Positions 1 through 5,536 of a stretch of DNA of 5,536 bases are shown here, piece after piece. Under the pieces are notes generated by a model, which saw only the letters and a program-made list of their open reading frames with translations, was not told where the DNA came from and did no database searches. A program made the position numbers and the translations under genes. The stretch's first letter is position 1. Each line of letters begins with the position of its first letter. This DNA is from Phocaeicola_A sp964514145 (GTDB lineage: Bacteria > Bacteroidota > Bacteroidia > Bacteroidales > Bacteroidaceae), in NCBI GenBank assembly GCA_964514145.1, contig CAZEPM010000132.1:1-5536 (forward strand), given 5' to 3'.

Positions 1-25
1 CGGTTCAGTGACGGACCTGACAAAG

Positions 26-43
26 GCCGGTAACAGAGCCGGC
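26..43 (-). terminator. Possible weak hairpin terminator after rfbB
   Basis: On the minus strand GCCGG, an 8-nt loop and CCGGC form a 5-bp GC-rich stem that begins 25 nt past the rfbB stop codon. The following bases are CTTTGTC, not a real U-run, so this is at best a weak intrinsic terminator and may be chance. The 68 nt beyond rfbB hold no usable minus-strand start codon with an open frame. On the plus strand, a frame open from the window edge stops at 31-33 and could be the end of a convergent gene, but that is too short to judge. Confidence 0.25.
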
Positions 44-68
44 TACATTCGGATATTCGCAAACGAGA

Positions 69-1211
69 CTACCGAGTCTGATACATCAATTCGTAGTATT
101 TCTGATAGTCGCCCGAGGTGACATTGTCCATCCACTCCTGATTGTCCAGATACCACCGGACGGTCTTCTCAATGCCCTCTTCAAACTGCAAGCCGGGCTC
201 CCAGCCCAACTCGCGCTGGAGCTTCGACGAGTCGATGGCATAACGCAAGTCGTGCCCCTGACGGTCAGTCACGTATGTAATCAGTCCCAGCGAATAACCT
301 TTGGGATGTCCCAACAACCGATCGACCGTCTCGATAAGTATCTTAACGATGTCTATATTTTTCCACTCATTAAAGCCTCCGATGTTATAAGTCTCGGCCA
401 CTTTGCCCCGATGGAAGATGACGTCGATCGCACGTGCGTGGTCAACCACATAAAGCCAATCGCGCACATTCTCGCCTTTGCCATACACCGGTAGCGGCTT
501 GCGATGGCGGATATTATTGATAAACAGCGGTATCAACTTCTCCGGAAACTGATAAGGCCCGTAGTTGTTCGAGCAATTCGTCACAATCGTTGGCATGCCG
601 TACGTGTCGTGATATGCTCTGACAAAATGGTCGGAACCGGCTTTCGATGCCGAATAGGGACTGTGAGGATTATACTTCGTGGTTTCTACAAAAAAGACGT
701 CGCCATAAGCCAAATGATGACCGCCCGACGAGGCCTTGGTCGTAAATGGCGGTTCGATTCCATCCGGCGCTGTTATGGCCAACGCTCCATACACCTCGTC
801 CGTAGAGATATGGTAGAAGCGTTTGCTTTCGTAGCCTTCGGACAACGATTCCCAATAGATTTTCGCCGCCTGAAGCAGCGTCAGAGTACCCATGACATTC
901 GTACGGGCAAACGTAAACGGGTCTTTAATACTGCGGTCAACATGGCTCTCGGCTGCCAGATGGATGATGCCATCCACCTCATAATCAGCCATCAGCTTTT
1001 GCATGGTCTCAAAGTCACAGATATCCGCTTTCACGAATACATAATTCGGGCTATGCTCGATATCTTTTAAATTGGCCAGATTGCCTGCATACGTCAGCTT
1101 GTCGACGTTGACAATGCGATACTCCGGATACTTGTTTACAAAAAGACGTACCACGTGTGAACCAATAAAACCGGCTCCTCCGGTAACCATAATCGTACGT
1201 TTGAATGTCAT
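69..1211 (-). CDS. rfbB: dTDP-glucose 4,6-dehydratase (RfbB/RmlB)
   Basis: This enzyme converts dTDP-glucose to dTDP-4-keto-6-deoxyglucose with bound NAD+, the second step of dTDP-L-rhamnose synthesis, in the cytoplasm. From the ATG at 1211 it is 380 residues. A Rossmann NAD-binding motif GGAGFIGS lies at 11-18, HLAAESHVDRS at 84-94, the catalytic STDEVYG (Thr, Asp, Glu) at 136-142, and the short-chain dehydrogenase Tyr/Lys pair in YSASK at 186-190. GHDLRYAID near 319-327 is the usual nucleotide-sugar-binding region. The stretch between TDEVYG and YSASK is about 15 residues longer than in the E. coli enzyme, which I recognise as common in Bacteroidales homologues. An in-frame GTG at 1217 would add two residues; ATG is preferred because MTFKRTIMVTGG begins like other family members. 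It is the last gene of the rfbA-rfbC-rfbB cluster, 20 nt after rfbC. The stop is TAG at 71-69. Confidence 0.96.
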   Translation of the reverse strand: MTFKRTIMVTGGAGFIGSHVVRLFVNKYPEYRIVNVDKLTYAGNLANLKDIEHSPNYVFVKADICDFETMQKLMADYEVDGIIHLAAESHVDRSIKDPFTFARTNVMGTLTLLQAAKIYWESLSEGYESKRFYHISTDEVYGALAITAPDGIEPPFTTKASSGGHHLAYGDVFFVETTKYNPHSPYSASKAGSDHFVRAYHDTYGMPTIVTNCSNNYGPYQFPEKLIPLFINNIRHRKPLPVYGKGENVRDWLYVVDHARAIDVIFHRGKVAETYNIGGFNEWKNIDIVKILIETVDRLLGHPKGYSLGLITYVTDRQGHDLRYAIDSSKLQRELGWEPGLQFEEGIEKTVRWYLDNQEWMDNVTSGDYQKYYELMYQTR

Positions 1212-1231
1212 AATCACAAATCTTTTCAGGG

Positions 1232-1804
1232 TTATTCATACAACGGCATACGCATGTCGAACGGTGAATCAAAATCCTTGAGCAATGGATGCCGCATATC
1301 TTTCTCGCTGAGAATAGCCTCGCCGGCAGCGATACGCCAGTCTATACCCAACGAAGCGTCTAAAATCCGGATACCGCCATCGGCCTCCGGATGATAAAAA
1401 TTATCACACTTGTATTGAAACACGGCTTCGTCGCTCAGCACCACAAAACCATGAGCAAAACCACGCGGTATAAAGAACTGACGATGGTTGTCTTCCGTCA
1501 GCTCTACGGCCACATGCTGTCCATACGTCGGACTGCCCTTGCGAATATCGACAGCGACATCGAGTACGGCTCCCCGCACACAACGAACCAGTTTGCTCTG
1601 CGCATACGGTGGACGTTGGAAATGGAGTCCTCGCATCACGCCATAAACCGATTTACTCTCATTATCTTGCACAAAACGAACCGCACGCACCTGCGCACTA
1701 AAATCGCGTTCGGAGAAAGATTCGAAGAAATATCCCCGTTCGTCCTTGAAAAGATGGGGTTCTATGACCACTACCCCTTCTATCGGCATTTGAATCACTT
1801 TCAT
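1232..1804 (-). CDS. rfbC: dTDP-4-dehydrorhamnose 3,5-epimerase (RfbC/RmlC)
   Basis: This enzyme epimerises C3 and C5 of dTDP-4-keto-6-deoxyglucose to give dTDP-4-keto-L-rhamnose, the third step of dTDP-L-rhamnose synthesis. The 190-residue length is normal for this cupin-fold dimer. Visible family motifs are FKDERGYFFESF at 19-30, the substrate-binding QDNESKS at 46-52, RGLHFQ at 58-63 with the expected catalytic base His61, Lys71, GFAHGF at 115-120, the expected catalytic acid Tyr131, and LSEKD with Asp169, the usual partner of the His. Because these residues are all kept, it should be a true 3,5-epimerase and not a degenerate or 3-only relative; that last point is inferred. Its ATG follows the rfbA TAG by just 2 nt, so translation is probably coupled. 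No rfbD separates it from rfbB, unlike the common rfbACDB order. Confidence 0.96.
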   Translation of the reverse strand: MKVIQMPIEGVVVIEPHLFKDERGYFFESFSERDFSAQVRAVRFVQDNESKSVYGVMRGLHFQRPPYAQSKLVRCVRGAVLDVAVDIRKGSPTYGQHVAVELTEDNHRQFFIPRGFAHGFVVLSDEAVFQYKCDNFYHPEADGGIRILDASLGIDWRIAAGEAILSEKDMRHPLLKDFDSPFDMRMPLYE

Positions 1805-1806
1805 CG

Positions 1807-2712
1807 CTAATATAAATTTGAGTTTCCCGTACGTTCCACTTCATCAATAATCTTCAGCAGATACCGGCCATACTGATTCTTCAACATCGGTTTTGCCACC
1901 TCACGAAGCTTGTCGGCCGAAATCCATCCCTGACGGTAAGCAATCCCTTCCAAACAGGCAATTTTCAGTCCCTGGCGCTTCTCTATCACTTCGATAAACG
2001 TAGACGCTTCGCTCAGCGAATCATGTGTTCCGGTATCGAGCCATGCAAAACCGCGTCCGAGCGTCTGCACCTTTAGTTCCTTGTCGTCTAAAAAACGCTG
2101 GTTAACCGTCGTAATCTCCAGTTCGCCCCGTGCCGAAGGCTTAATGGTCTTAGCCACATCCACCACCTTGTTCGGGTAGAAATACAGCCCCACCACAGCA
2201 TAGTTTGATTTCGGGTTAGCCGGTTTTTCTTCAATACTTAAGCAATTGCCATTGGTGTCGAACTCAGCCACACCGTAACGCTCGGGGTCGTTCACCCAAT
2301 AACCAAACACCGTGGCTTTATTCTCCGTTTCTGCCATGCGGACAGCCTCTTTCAACATTCCCGTGAAACCGACACCGTGAAAAATATTATCGCCCAGCAC
2401 CAGACATACGGCATCGTTGCCTACAAACGACTCGCCAATGAGGAACGCCTGTGCCAATCCGTCGGGCGATGGTTGCTCGGCATATTCGAACTGCACACCA
2501 AAATCGCTACCGTCGCCCAGCAAGCGCTTAAACGCCGGCAAATCGTGAGGTGTCGAAATAATCAGTATCTCTCGGATTCCTGCCAACATCAACACAGAAA
2601 CGGGATAATATATCATCGGCTTGTCGAAAATCGGTAAAAGCTGTTTCGAAACTCCTTTAGTGATCGGATACAAACGCGTCCCCGATCCTCCGGCTAAAAC
2701 GATTCCTTTCAT
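1807..2712 (-). CDS. rfbA: Glucose-1-phosphate thymidylyltransferase (RfbA/RmlA)
   Basis: This enzyme joins glucose-1-phosphate and dTTP to form dTDP-glucose and pyrophosphate, the committed first step of dTDP-rhamnose synthesis; in the family it is usually feedback-inhibited by dTDP-rhamnose. The 301-residue length is typical. The nucleotidyltransferase signature LAGGSGTRLYP is at 6-16, followed by SKQLLPIFDKPMIYYP at 22-37, EQPSPDGLAQA at 79-89, the metal-binding LGDN at 106-109, SIEEKP at 159-164 and the second metal-site region FAWLDTGTHDSL at 222-233. The last 50 or so residues match the C-terminal helical region of the long RmlA type. It opens the rfb cluster, beginning 30 nt after the T-run of a strong terminator. 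No clear Bacteroidetes promoter fits in that gap. The start context is A/T-rich without a Shine-Dalgarno site. Confidence 0.97.
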   Translation of the reverse strand: MKGIVLAGGSGTRLYPITKGVSKQLLPIFDKPMIYYPVSVLMLAGIREILIISTPHDLPAFKRLLGDGSDFGVQFEYAEQPSPDGLAQAFLIGESFVGNDAVCLVLGDNIFHGVGFTGMLKEAVRMAETENKATVFGYWVNDPERYGVAEFDTNGNCLSIEEKPANPKSNYAVVGLYFYPNKVVDVAKTIKPSARGELEITTVNQRFLDDKELKVQTLGRGFAWLDTGTHDSLSEASTFIEVIEKRQGLKIACLEGIAYRQGWISADKLREVAKPMLKNQYGRYLLKIIDEVERTGNSNLY

Positions 2713-2742
2713 AAATACTATGTTATAATTTATTCAGTCGAC

Positions 2743-2798
2743 AAAAAAACGACATCAACGAGCCACCCGAAACGTTTATCGGGTCAGCTCGTCAATGT
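2743..2798 (-). terminator. Strong intrinsic terminator between the lipoprotein gene and rfbA
   Basis: On the minus strand, ACATTGACGAGC (2798-2787) pairs with GCTCGTTGATGT (2763-2752) through 12 bp including two G-T wobbles. After a small TGA/TG internal loop comes a second 5-bp stem, CCCGA with TCGGG, closed by an 8-nt loop. Two bases after the stem, a run of seven T residues starts (2749-2743). The hairpin begins 31 nt after the lipoprotein stop codon and should end the rsmI-lipoprotein transcript. Because the T-run ends only 30 nt before the rfbA ATG, the structure could also act as a leader attenuator if rfbA is transcribed from further upstream; that role is inference. Confidence 0.85.
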
Positions 2799-2829
2799 AT
2801 GTCTTCCAATCGTTCCGAACGTTAATTCA

Positions 2830-3684
2830 TCATCTCACTTGAATCACCAAATAGCGCGATACGCTCCAAAACCTATTCGGATTCGTAATCTTCAAGATGT
2901 ATTGTTTTTTGTCGTCTTTCACCAATACATACGAACCTTCCGGATGCGTGGTCAACAGCTTCGCACTTTTGGAGTAAAGTTTGATTTCCTTATCTTTTCG
3001 GATGTCAATCTCCGTGAAGTAGTCCTTATTGAAATCATCGTTCTGAAGAATATCTCCGTTTTGAAGAATCTTCTGGTCTTTCAGTTCAGCCCTTGTTCCG
3101 AACACAAACCATGCCGTGTTCAGCGCCTTGTCTTGAGCGGCTACCGTTTTTGCCTGAATTTGGTTTTCGGTAGAAAGATTGGCTACATCCATACTCAATC
3201 CGGCTACAGCATCATCCAACTCGGCTATCCGGACATTTTTAGCAGCCAATTCTGCTTGCAAGGTTTTGATTTGTTCCGTTTTCTCAACCAATTCTTGTTC
3301 GAGCGACTCAATAGCCTTTTTCAGTTGGGCTGATTGGTAATTACTGTTTTTCAGCTGCTGTTGCAACTGGGCTAGTTTCTCACGGTTTTGAGCCATGGTT
3401 TCAGTAATCAGTTTCAAATCGTCTTTGATTCTCTGCGTCGCCGTCATATTCTCCCCGTTCACATCGCGCTGCAAGTCCACACGTCCTTCGGCCTCATTAA
3501 TCCGGCGGAAACCATCTTGAATTTCGTTAAACGTGCCCAATATCTGATCTAACTCGGCATCTCTCTGTGAAAGAATGACTTTCAACGAATCATTTTGCGA
3601 TTGAAGCGTCTGTGCAATTCTTCCCTGATCACACGATGCCATAATAGCAACGGCACCCAATGATAACACTATTAATTTTTTCAT
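2830..3684 (-). CDS. Coiled-coil lipoprotein, Cbp1-like family (putative adhesin)
   Basis: This 284-residue protein begins with a lipoprotein signal peptide: KK at 2-3, a hydrophobic stretch at 4-14, and a lipobox MASC with the acylated Cys at 18. Residues about 20-190 are rich in Gln, Glu, Lys, Leu and Ala with heptad-like spacing and few Pro or Gly, so a long alpha-helical coiled coil is expected, especially at 75-180. Residues about 190-284 form a distinct, aromatic-rich end domain (AWFVFGT, DYFTEIDIRK, FWSVSRYLVI). From memory this layout resembles Bacteroidales proteins named after B. fragilis collagen-binding protein Cbp1; collagen binding here is not shown. One D-S-L triplet at 32-34 fits the Bacteroidetes O-glycosylation motif D(S/T)(A/I/L/V/M/T). 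No acidic lipoprotein export signal follows the Cys (CDQGRIA), so surface exposure is uncertain. The gene starts 35 nt after rsmI with no promoter visible between them, suggesting co-transcription. Confidence 0.85.
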   Translation of the reverse strand: MKKLIVLSLGAVAIMASCDQGRIAQTLQSQNDSLKVILSQRDAELDQILGTFNEIQDGFRRINEAEGRVDLQRDVNGENMTATQRIKDDLKLITETMAQNREKLAQLQQQLKNSNYQSAQLKKAIESLEQELVEKTEQIKTLQAELAAKNVRIAELDDAVAGLSMDVANLSTENQIQAKTVAAQDKALNTAWFVFGTRAELKDQKILQNGDILQNDDFNKDYFTEIDIRKDKEIKLYSKSAKLLTTHPEGSYVLVKDDKKQYILKITNPNRFWSVSRYLVIQVR

Positions 3685-3719
3685 AATCGTTGGTTTTATG
3701 ATTGTCTGTTCGTCTTTTT

Positions 3720-4448
3720 TTATTTGTACTCATTCTGCTCTTCCAAAAAATTGTCTGTTTTCTCAGCAACCTTCTCATCCGGTTTTCCGGCTACTACGAT
3801 AACAAATTCGCCCCTCGGCTCGTGCTCCGTAAAGTGCGCGATTACCTCGTTCAACGTTCCGCGTATACTCTCCTCGTGCACCTTAGAGATTTCACGGCAG
3901 ACAGACACACTGCGGTTCTCTCCGAACAATTCGCGAAACTGTGTGAGCGTCTTCACTATGCGATATGGCGACTCATAAAATATCATTGTGCGGACTTCGT
4001 TCCGCAAGGCCATAAGCCGGGTCATCCGACCTTTCTTCTGAGGCAGGAAACCCTCAAAACAAAAGCGCTCATCCGGTAATCCCGAGGCGACCAATGCAGG
4101 AACAAAAGCAGTTGCTCCCGGCAGACATTGCACTTCCACACCTCTGCGCACGCATTCTCTGACAATCAAGAAACCCGGGTCGGAAATGCCCGGCGTGCCG
4201 GCATCCGAAATCACGGCGACACTCTCACCGCCCACAATACGGGACACGATGCGTTCAACCGTCTGATGCTCATTGAATTTATGATACGACTGCATCACGT
4301 TTCTTATGTCATAATGCTTCAACAAGATACCCGACTTACGGGTGTCTTCTGCCAAAATCAGGTCAACTTCCTTCAGCACCCGAATGGCGCGAAATGTCAT
4401 ATCTTCCAAATTCCCCACCGGAGTAGGTACTAGATAGAGCTTTCCCAT
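3720..4448 (-). CDS. rsmI: 16S rRNA (cytidine1402-2'-O)-methyltransferase (RsmI)
   Basis: RsmI uses S-adenosylmethionine to methylate the ribose of C1402 in the decoding centre of 16S rRNA, in the cytoplasm on the small subunit. From the ATG at 4448 the protein is 242 residues. Tetrapyrrole-methylase family motifs are clear: VPTPVGNLEDMT at 7-18, LAEDTRKSG at 32-40, SDAGTPGISDPG at 81-92, CLPGATAFVPALVASGLP at 98-115, FEGFLPQKKGR at 121-131 and FYESPYR at 147-153. The last 20 residues (about 222-242) are a charged, likely flexible tail. An in-frame GTG at 4460 would add four residues (MNVC), but MGKLYLVPTPVGN is the standard family N-terminus, and the predicted promoter places transcription start only about 8 nt before that GTG. 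The gene has its own upstream promoter and is followed closely by the lipoprotein gene. Confidence 0.96.
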   Translation of the reverse strand: MGKLYLVPTPVGNLEDMTFRAIRVLKEVDLILAEDTRKSGILLKHYDIRNVMQSYHKFNEHQTVERIVSRIVGGESVAVISDAGTPGISDPGFLIVRECVRRGVEVQCLPGATAFVPALVASGLPDERFCFEGFLPQKKGRMTRLMALRNEVRTMIFYESPYRIVKTLTQFRELFGENRSVSVCREISKVHEESIRGTLNEVIAHFTEHEPRGEFVIVVAGKPDEKVAEKTDNFLEEQNEYK

Positions 4449-4473
4449 GCAGACATTCACGATACTTTACAAG

Positions 4474-4503
4474 CAAAAGTACAATATAAAGGCATTGACC
4501 ACA
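4474..4503 (-). promoter_or_regulatory. Bacteroidetes-type promoter for rsmI
   Basis: On the minus strand TACTTTTG at 4481-4474 matches the Bacteroidetes primary-sigma -7 consensus TAnnTTTG exactly. The upstream element is weaker: TGTG at 4503-4500 matches the -33 TTTG at three of four positions with an 18-nt spacer, slightly under the usual 19-21. Transcription would begin near 4468-4470, giving about a 20-nt leader before the rsmI ATG at 4448. It lies in the gap after the hydrolase terminator, where a new promoter is needed. The rest of that gap (4449-4677) shows no other gene or structured RNA that I can recognise. Confidence 0.6.
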
Positions 4504-4611
4504 TTTAAAATTAGTTATATTTTCATTCTGATACAAATATTTAGTCACTTACTCCGGTTTTCGCCCACAAACCTTCCGGTTTGGCTGGCCGGCTATATGA
4601 AAGATTAGCAC

Positions 4612-4654
4612 AAAAAAAGACAGGGCACGAGAAACGATTGTCTCATGCCCTGTC
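4612..4654 (-). terminator. Strong intrinsic terminator after the hydrolase gene
   Basis: On the minus strand GACAGGGCATGAGA (4654-4641) pairs with TCTCGTGCCCTGTC (4632-4619) in a 14-bp stem with one T-G wobble, around an 8-nt loop CAATCGTT. Seven T residues follow directly (4618-4612). It begins 23 nt after the hydrolase stop codon, so it ends that transcript and separates it from rsmI, whose own promoter lies about 110 nt further on. Confidence 0.92.
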
Positions 4655-4677
4655 CGGAATTGCTTTTAGCCGACTGC

Positions 4678-5536
4678 TTACTTCAAATATGTGCGATAGA
4701 ACTGTTCAATCTTATCGAACGGGATTTTTTCAAGATTGTCATACAAATCCGTATGACTGGCTTCCGGCACAATGAGCAATTCTTTGTTATCGCCTTTCAA
4801 TCTTTTATACGTATCTTCACTGAAATAGCGCGAATGTGCTTTCTCTCCGTGAACCAGCAACACGGCATTGCGTATTTCATCGCAATACGTCAGAATAGGC
4901 ATATTGAGGATAGACAGTGACGATGTTTTGTTCCATCCTCCATTAGAGTTAAGCGAACGAACATGATAGCCACGCAAGGTCTTGTAGTAGGCATAATAAT
5001 CTTTAACAAACTGCGGAACATCGTCGGGAAGCGGATCGACCACTCCACCGGCCAACGCATATGTTCCATTTTTGTAGTCTTCCGTACGTTGGGCATTGAG
5101 TTGTTCGCGCAGAGCGTGACGTGCATCGGCATTGTCGGCTGCATCGAAATAACCATTGGCCGTCACACGGCTCATGTCATACATTGTCGAAGCCACCGTT
5201 GCTTTGATACGGGTATCAATGGCCGCAGCATTGACTGCCAGGCCTCCCCAGCCGCAGATACCCAAAATTCCGATGCGTTGCGGATCAACATCATTGCGCG
5301 TGGAAAGATAGTCGACAGCTGCGCAAAAGTCTTCTGTGTTGATGTCGGGCGAAGCCACATAACGAGGTTGTCCGCCGCTTTCGCCCGTAAACGAAGGGTC
5401 GAAAGCAATGGTCAGAAAACCACGCTCAGCCAACATCTGGGCATACAAACCCGAAACCTGCTCCTTCACAGCCCCGAACGGGCCGCTGACTGCTATGGCG
5501 GGCAATTTCTCGTCCTCTGCATTCTTCGGGACATAC
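4678..5536 (-). CDS. Alpha/beta hydrolase, dienelactone hydrolase/YcjY-like (5' end beyond the window)
   Basis: The frame is open through the window edge, so the N-terminus is missing; 285 residues are visible. Numbered from the first visible residue, SGPFGAVKEQ near 17-26 and AFDPSFTGESGG near 44-55 are typical early strands and loops of this family. IGILGICGWGG at about 88-98 is the nucleophile elbow, G-x-C-x-G, with the predicted nucleophile Cys at codon 5256-5254 instead of the usual Ser. LLVHGEKAHSRYF at about 226-238 is the region that normally holds the catalytic acid, and EASHTDLYD near 258-266 supplies the catalytic His (codon 4755-4753). A Cys nucleophile recalls dienelactone hydrolases; the substrate cannot be told. 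No ATG is visible near the edge, and the family usually has further N-terminal residues or a signal peptide that cannot be seen here. Other names given to relatives include COG1073 or S15-like hydrolase. A strong terminator follows, so it is not in an operon with rsmI. Confidence 0.9.
   Translation of the reverse strand, partial: YVPKNAEDEKLPAIAVSGPFGAVKEQVSGLYAQMLAERGFLTIAFDPSFTGESGGQPRYVASPDINTEDFCAAVDYLSTRNDVDPQRIGILGICGWGGLAVNAAAIDTRIKATVASTMYDMSRVTANGYFDAADNADARHALREQLNAQRTEDYKNGTYALAGGVVDPLPDDVPQFVKDYYAYYKTLRGYHVRSLNSNGGWNKTSSLSILNMPILTYCDEIRNAVLLVHGEKAHSRYFSEDTYKRLKGDNKELLIVPEASHTDLYDNLEKIPFDKIEQFYRTYLK

Noticed and set aside
1..68. Start of rfbD or another gene after rfbB
   Set aside because: The only ATG on the minus strand is followed at once by a stop (ATG TAG), and no start codon with an open frame is convincing in this short edge.
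504..1070. A 188-codon open frame on the plus strand opposite rfbB
   Set aside because: It is antisense to a well-supported enzyme gene, its Arg/Ile/Val-rich translation resembles no family I know, and it has no promoter or start signal.
1391..1810. A 139-codon open frame on the plus strand opposite rfbC
   Set aside because: It mirrors a gene whose catalytic residues are all in place; the translation looks like a composition artefact.
2867..2875. TAGGTTTTG as a promoter box for rfbA
   Set aside because: It matches TAnnTTTG at only seven of eight positions, has a poor -33 partner (CTTG at 17 nt), and lies inside the lipoprotein gene; kept only as a possibility in the attenuator finding.
2839..3333. 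A 164-codon open frame on the plus strand opposite the lipoprotein gene
   Set aside because: The Phe/Leu-rich translation is what reverse-complemented Gln/Glu/Lys coiled-coil codons give, and no start context supports it.
4576..4592. CCGG-flanked inverted repeat in the gap before rsmI
   Set aside because: Only a 4-bp self-complementary end with no T-run; no better than chance.

Overview
The window looks like ordinary chromosomal DNA from a member of the Bacteroidales (Bacteroides, Prevotella or a relative). The evidence is the close family resemblance of the proteins, a Bacteroidetes-type -7 promoter box (TACTTTTG) before rsmI, no obvious Shine-Dalgarno sites, and A/T-rich start contexts. 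Genus and species cannot be fixed from this sequence. All six supported genes lie on the minus strand, so transcription runs from high to low coordinates. Coding density is high and no gap exceeds 300 bases.

In transcription order: (1) 5536-4678 is an alpha/beta hydrolase cut off at its N-terminus by the window edge, with Cys in place of Ser at the predicted nucleophile. A strong intrinsic terminator follows at 4654-4612. (2) A Bacteroidetes promoter at about 4503-4474 drives rsmI (4448-3720), the 16S rRNA C1402 2'-O-methyltransferase. (3) A coiled-coil lipoprotein (3684-2830), resembling the Cbp1-like family of Bacteroidales, follows after 35 nt and is probably co-transcribed with rsmI. A second strong terminator closes this unit at 2798-2743. 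(4) A tight cluster rfbA (2712-1807), rfbC (1804-1232) and rfbB (1211-69) encodes three of the four dTDP-L-rhamnose enzymes, with gaps of only 2 and 20 nt.

RfbA makes dTDP-glucose from glucose-1-phosphate and dTTP. RfbB dehydrates it to dTDP-4-keto-6-deoxyglucose, and RfbC epimerises that to dTDP-4-keto-L-rhamnose. The final reductase RfbD is not between rfbC and rfbB and does not begin in the 68 nt after rfbB, so it must lie elsewhere or the pathway feeds another sugar. The product would supply capsule, O-antigen or protein glycosylation.

I see no mobile element, CRISPR array, RNA gene or clearly undescribed system. The points most worth checking are the missing rfbD, the strong terminator only 30 nt before the rfbA start, the hydrolase active site, and the poorly characterised lipoprotein.
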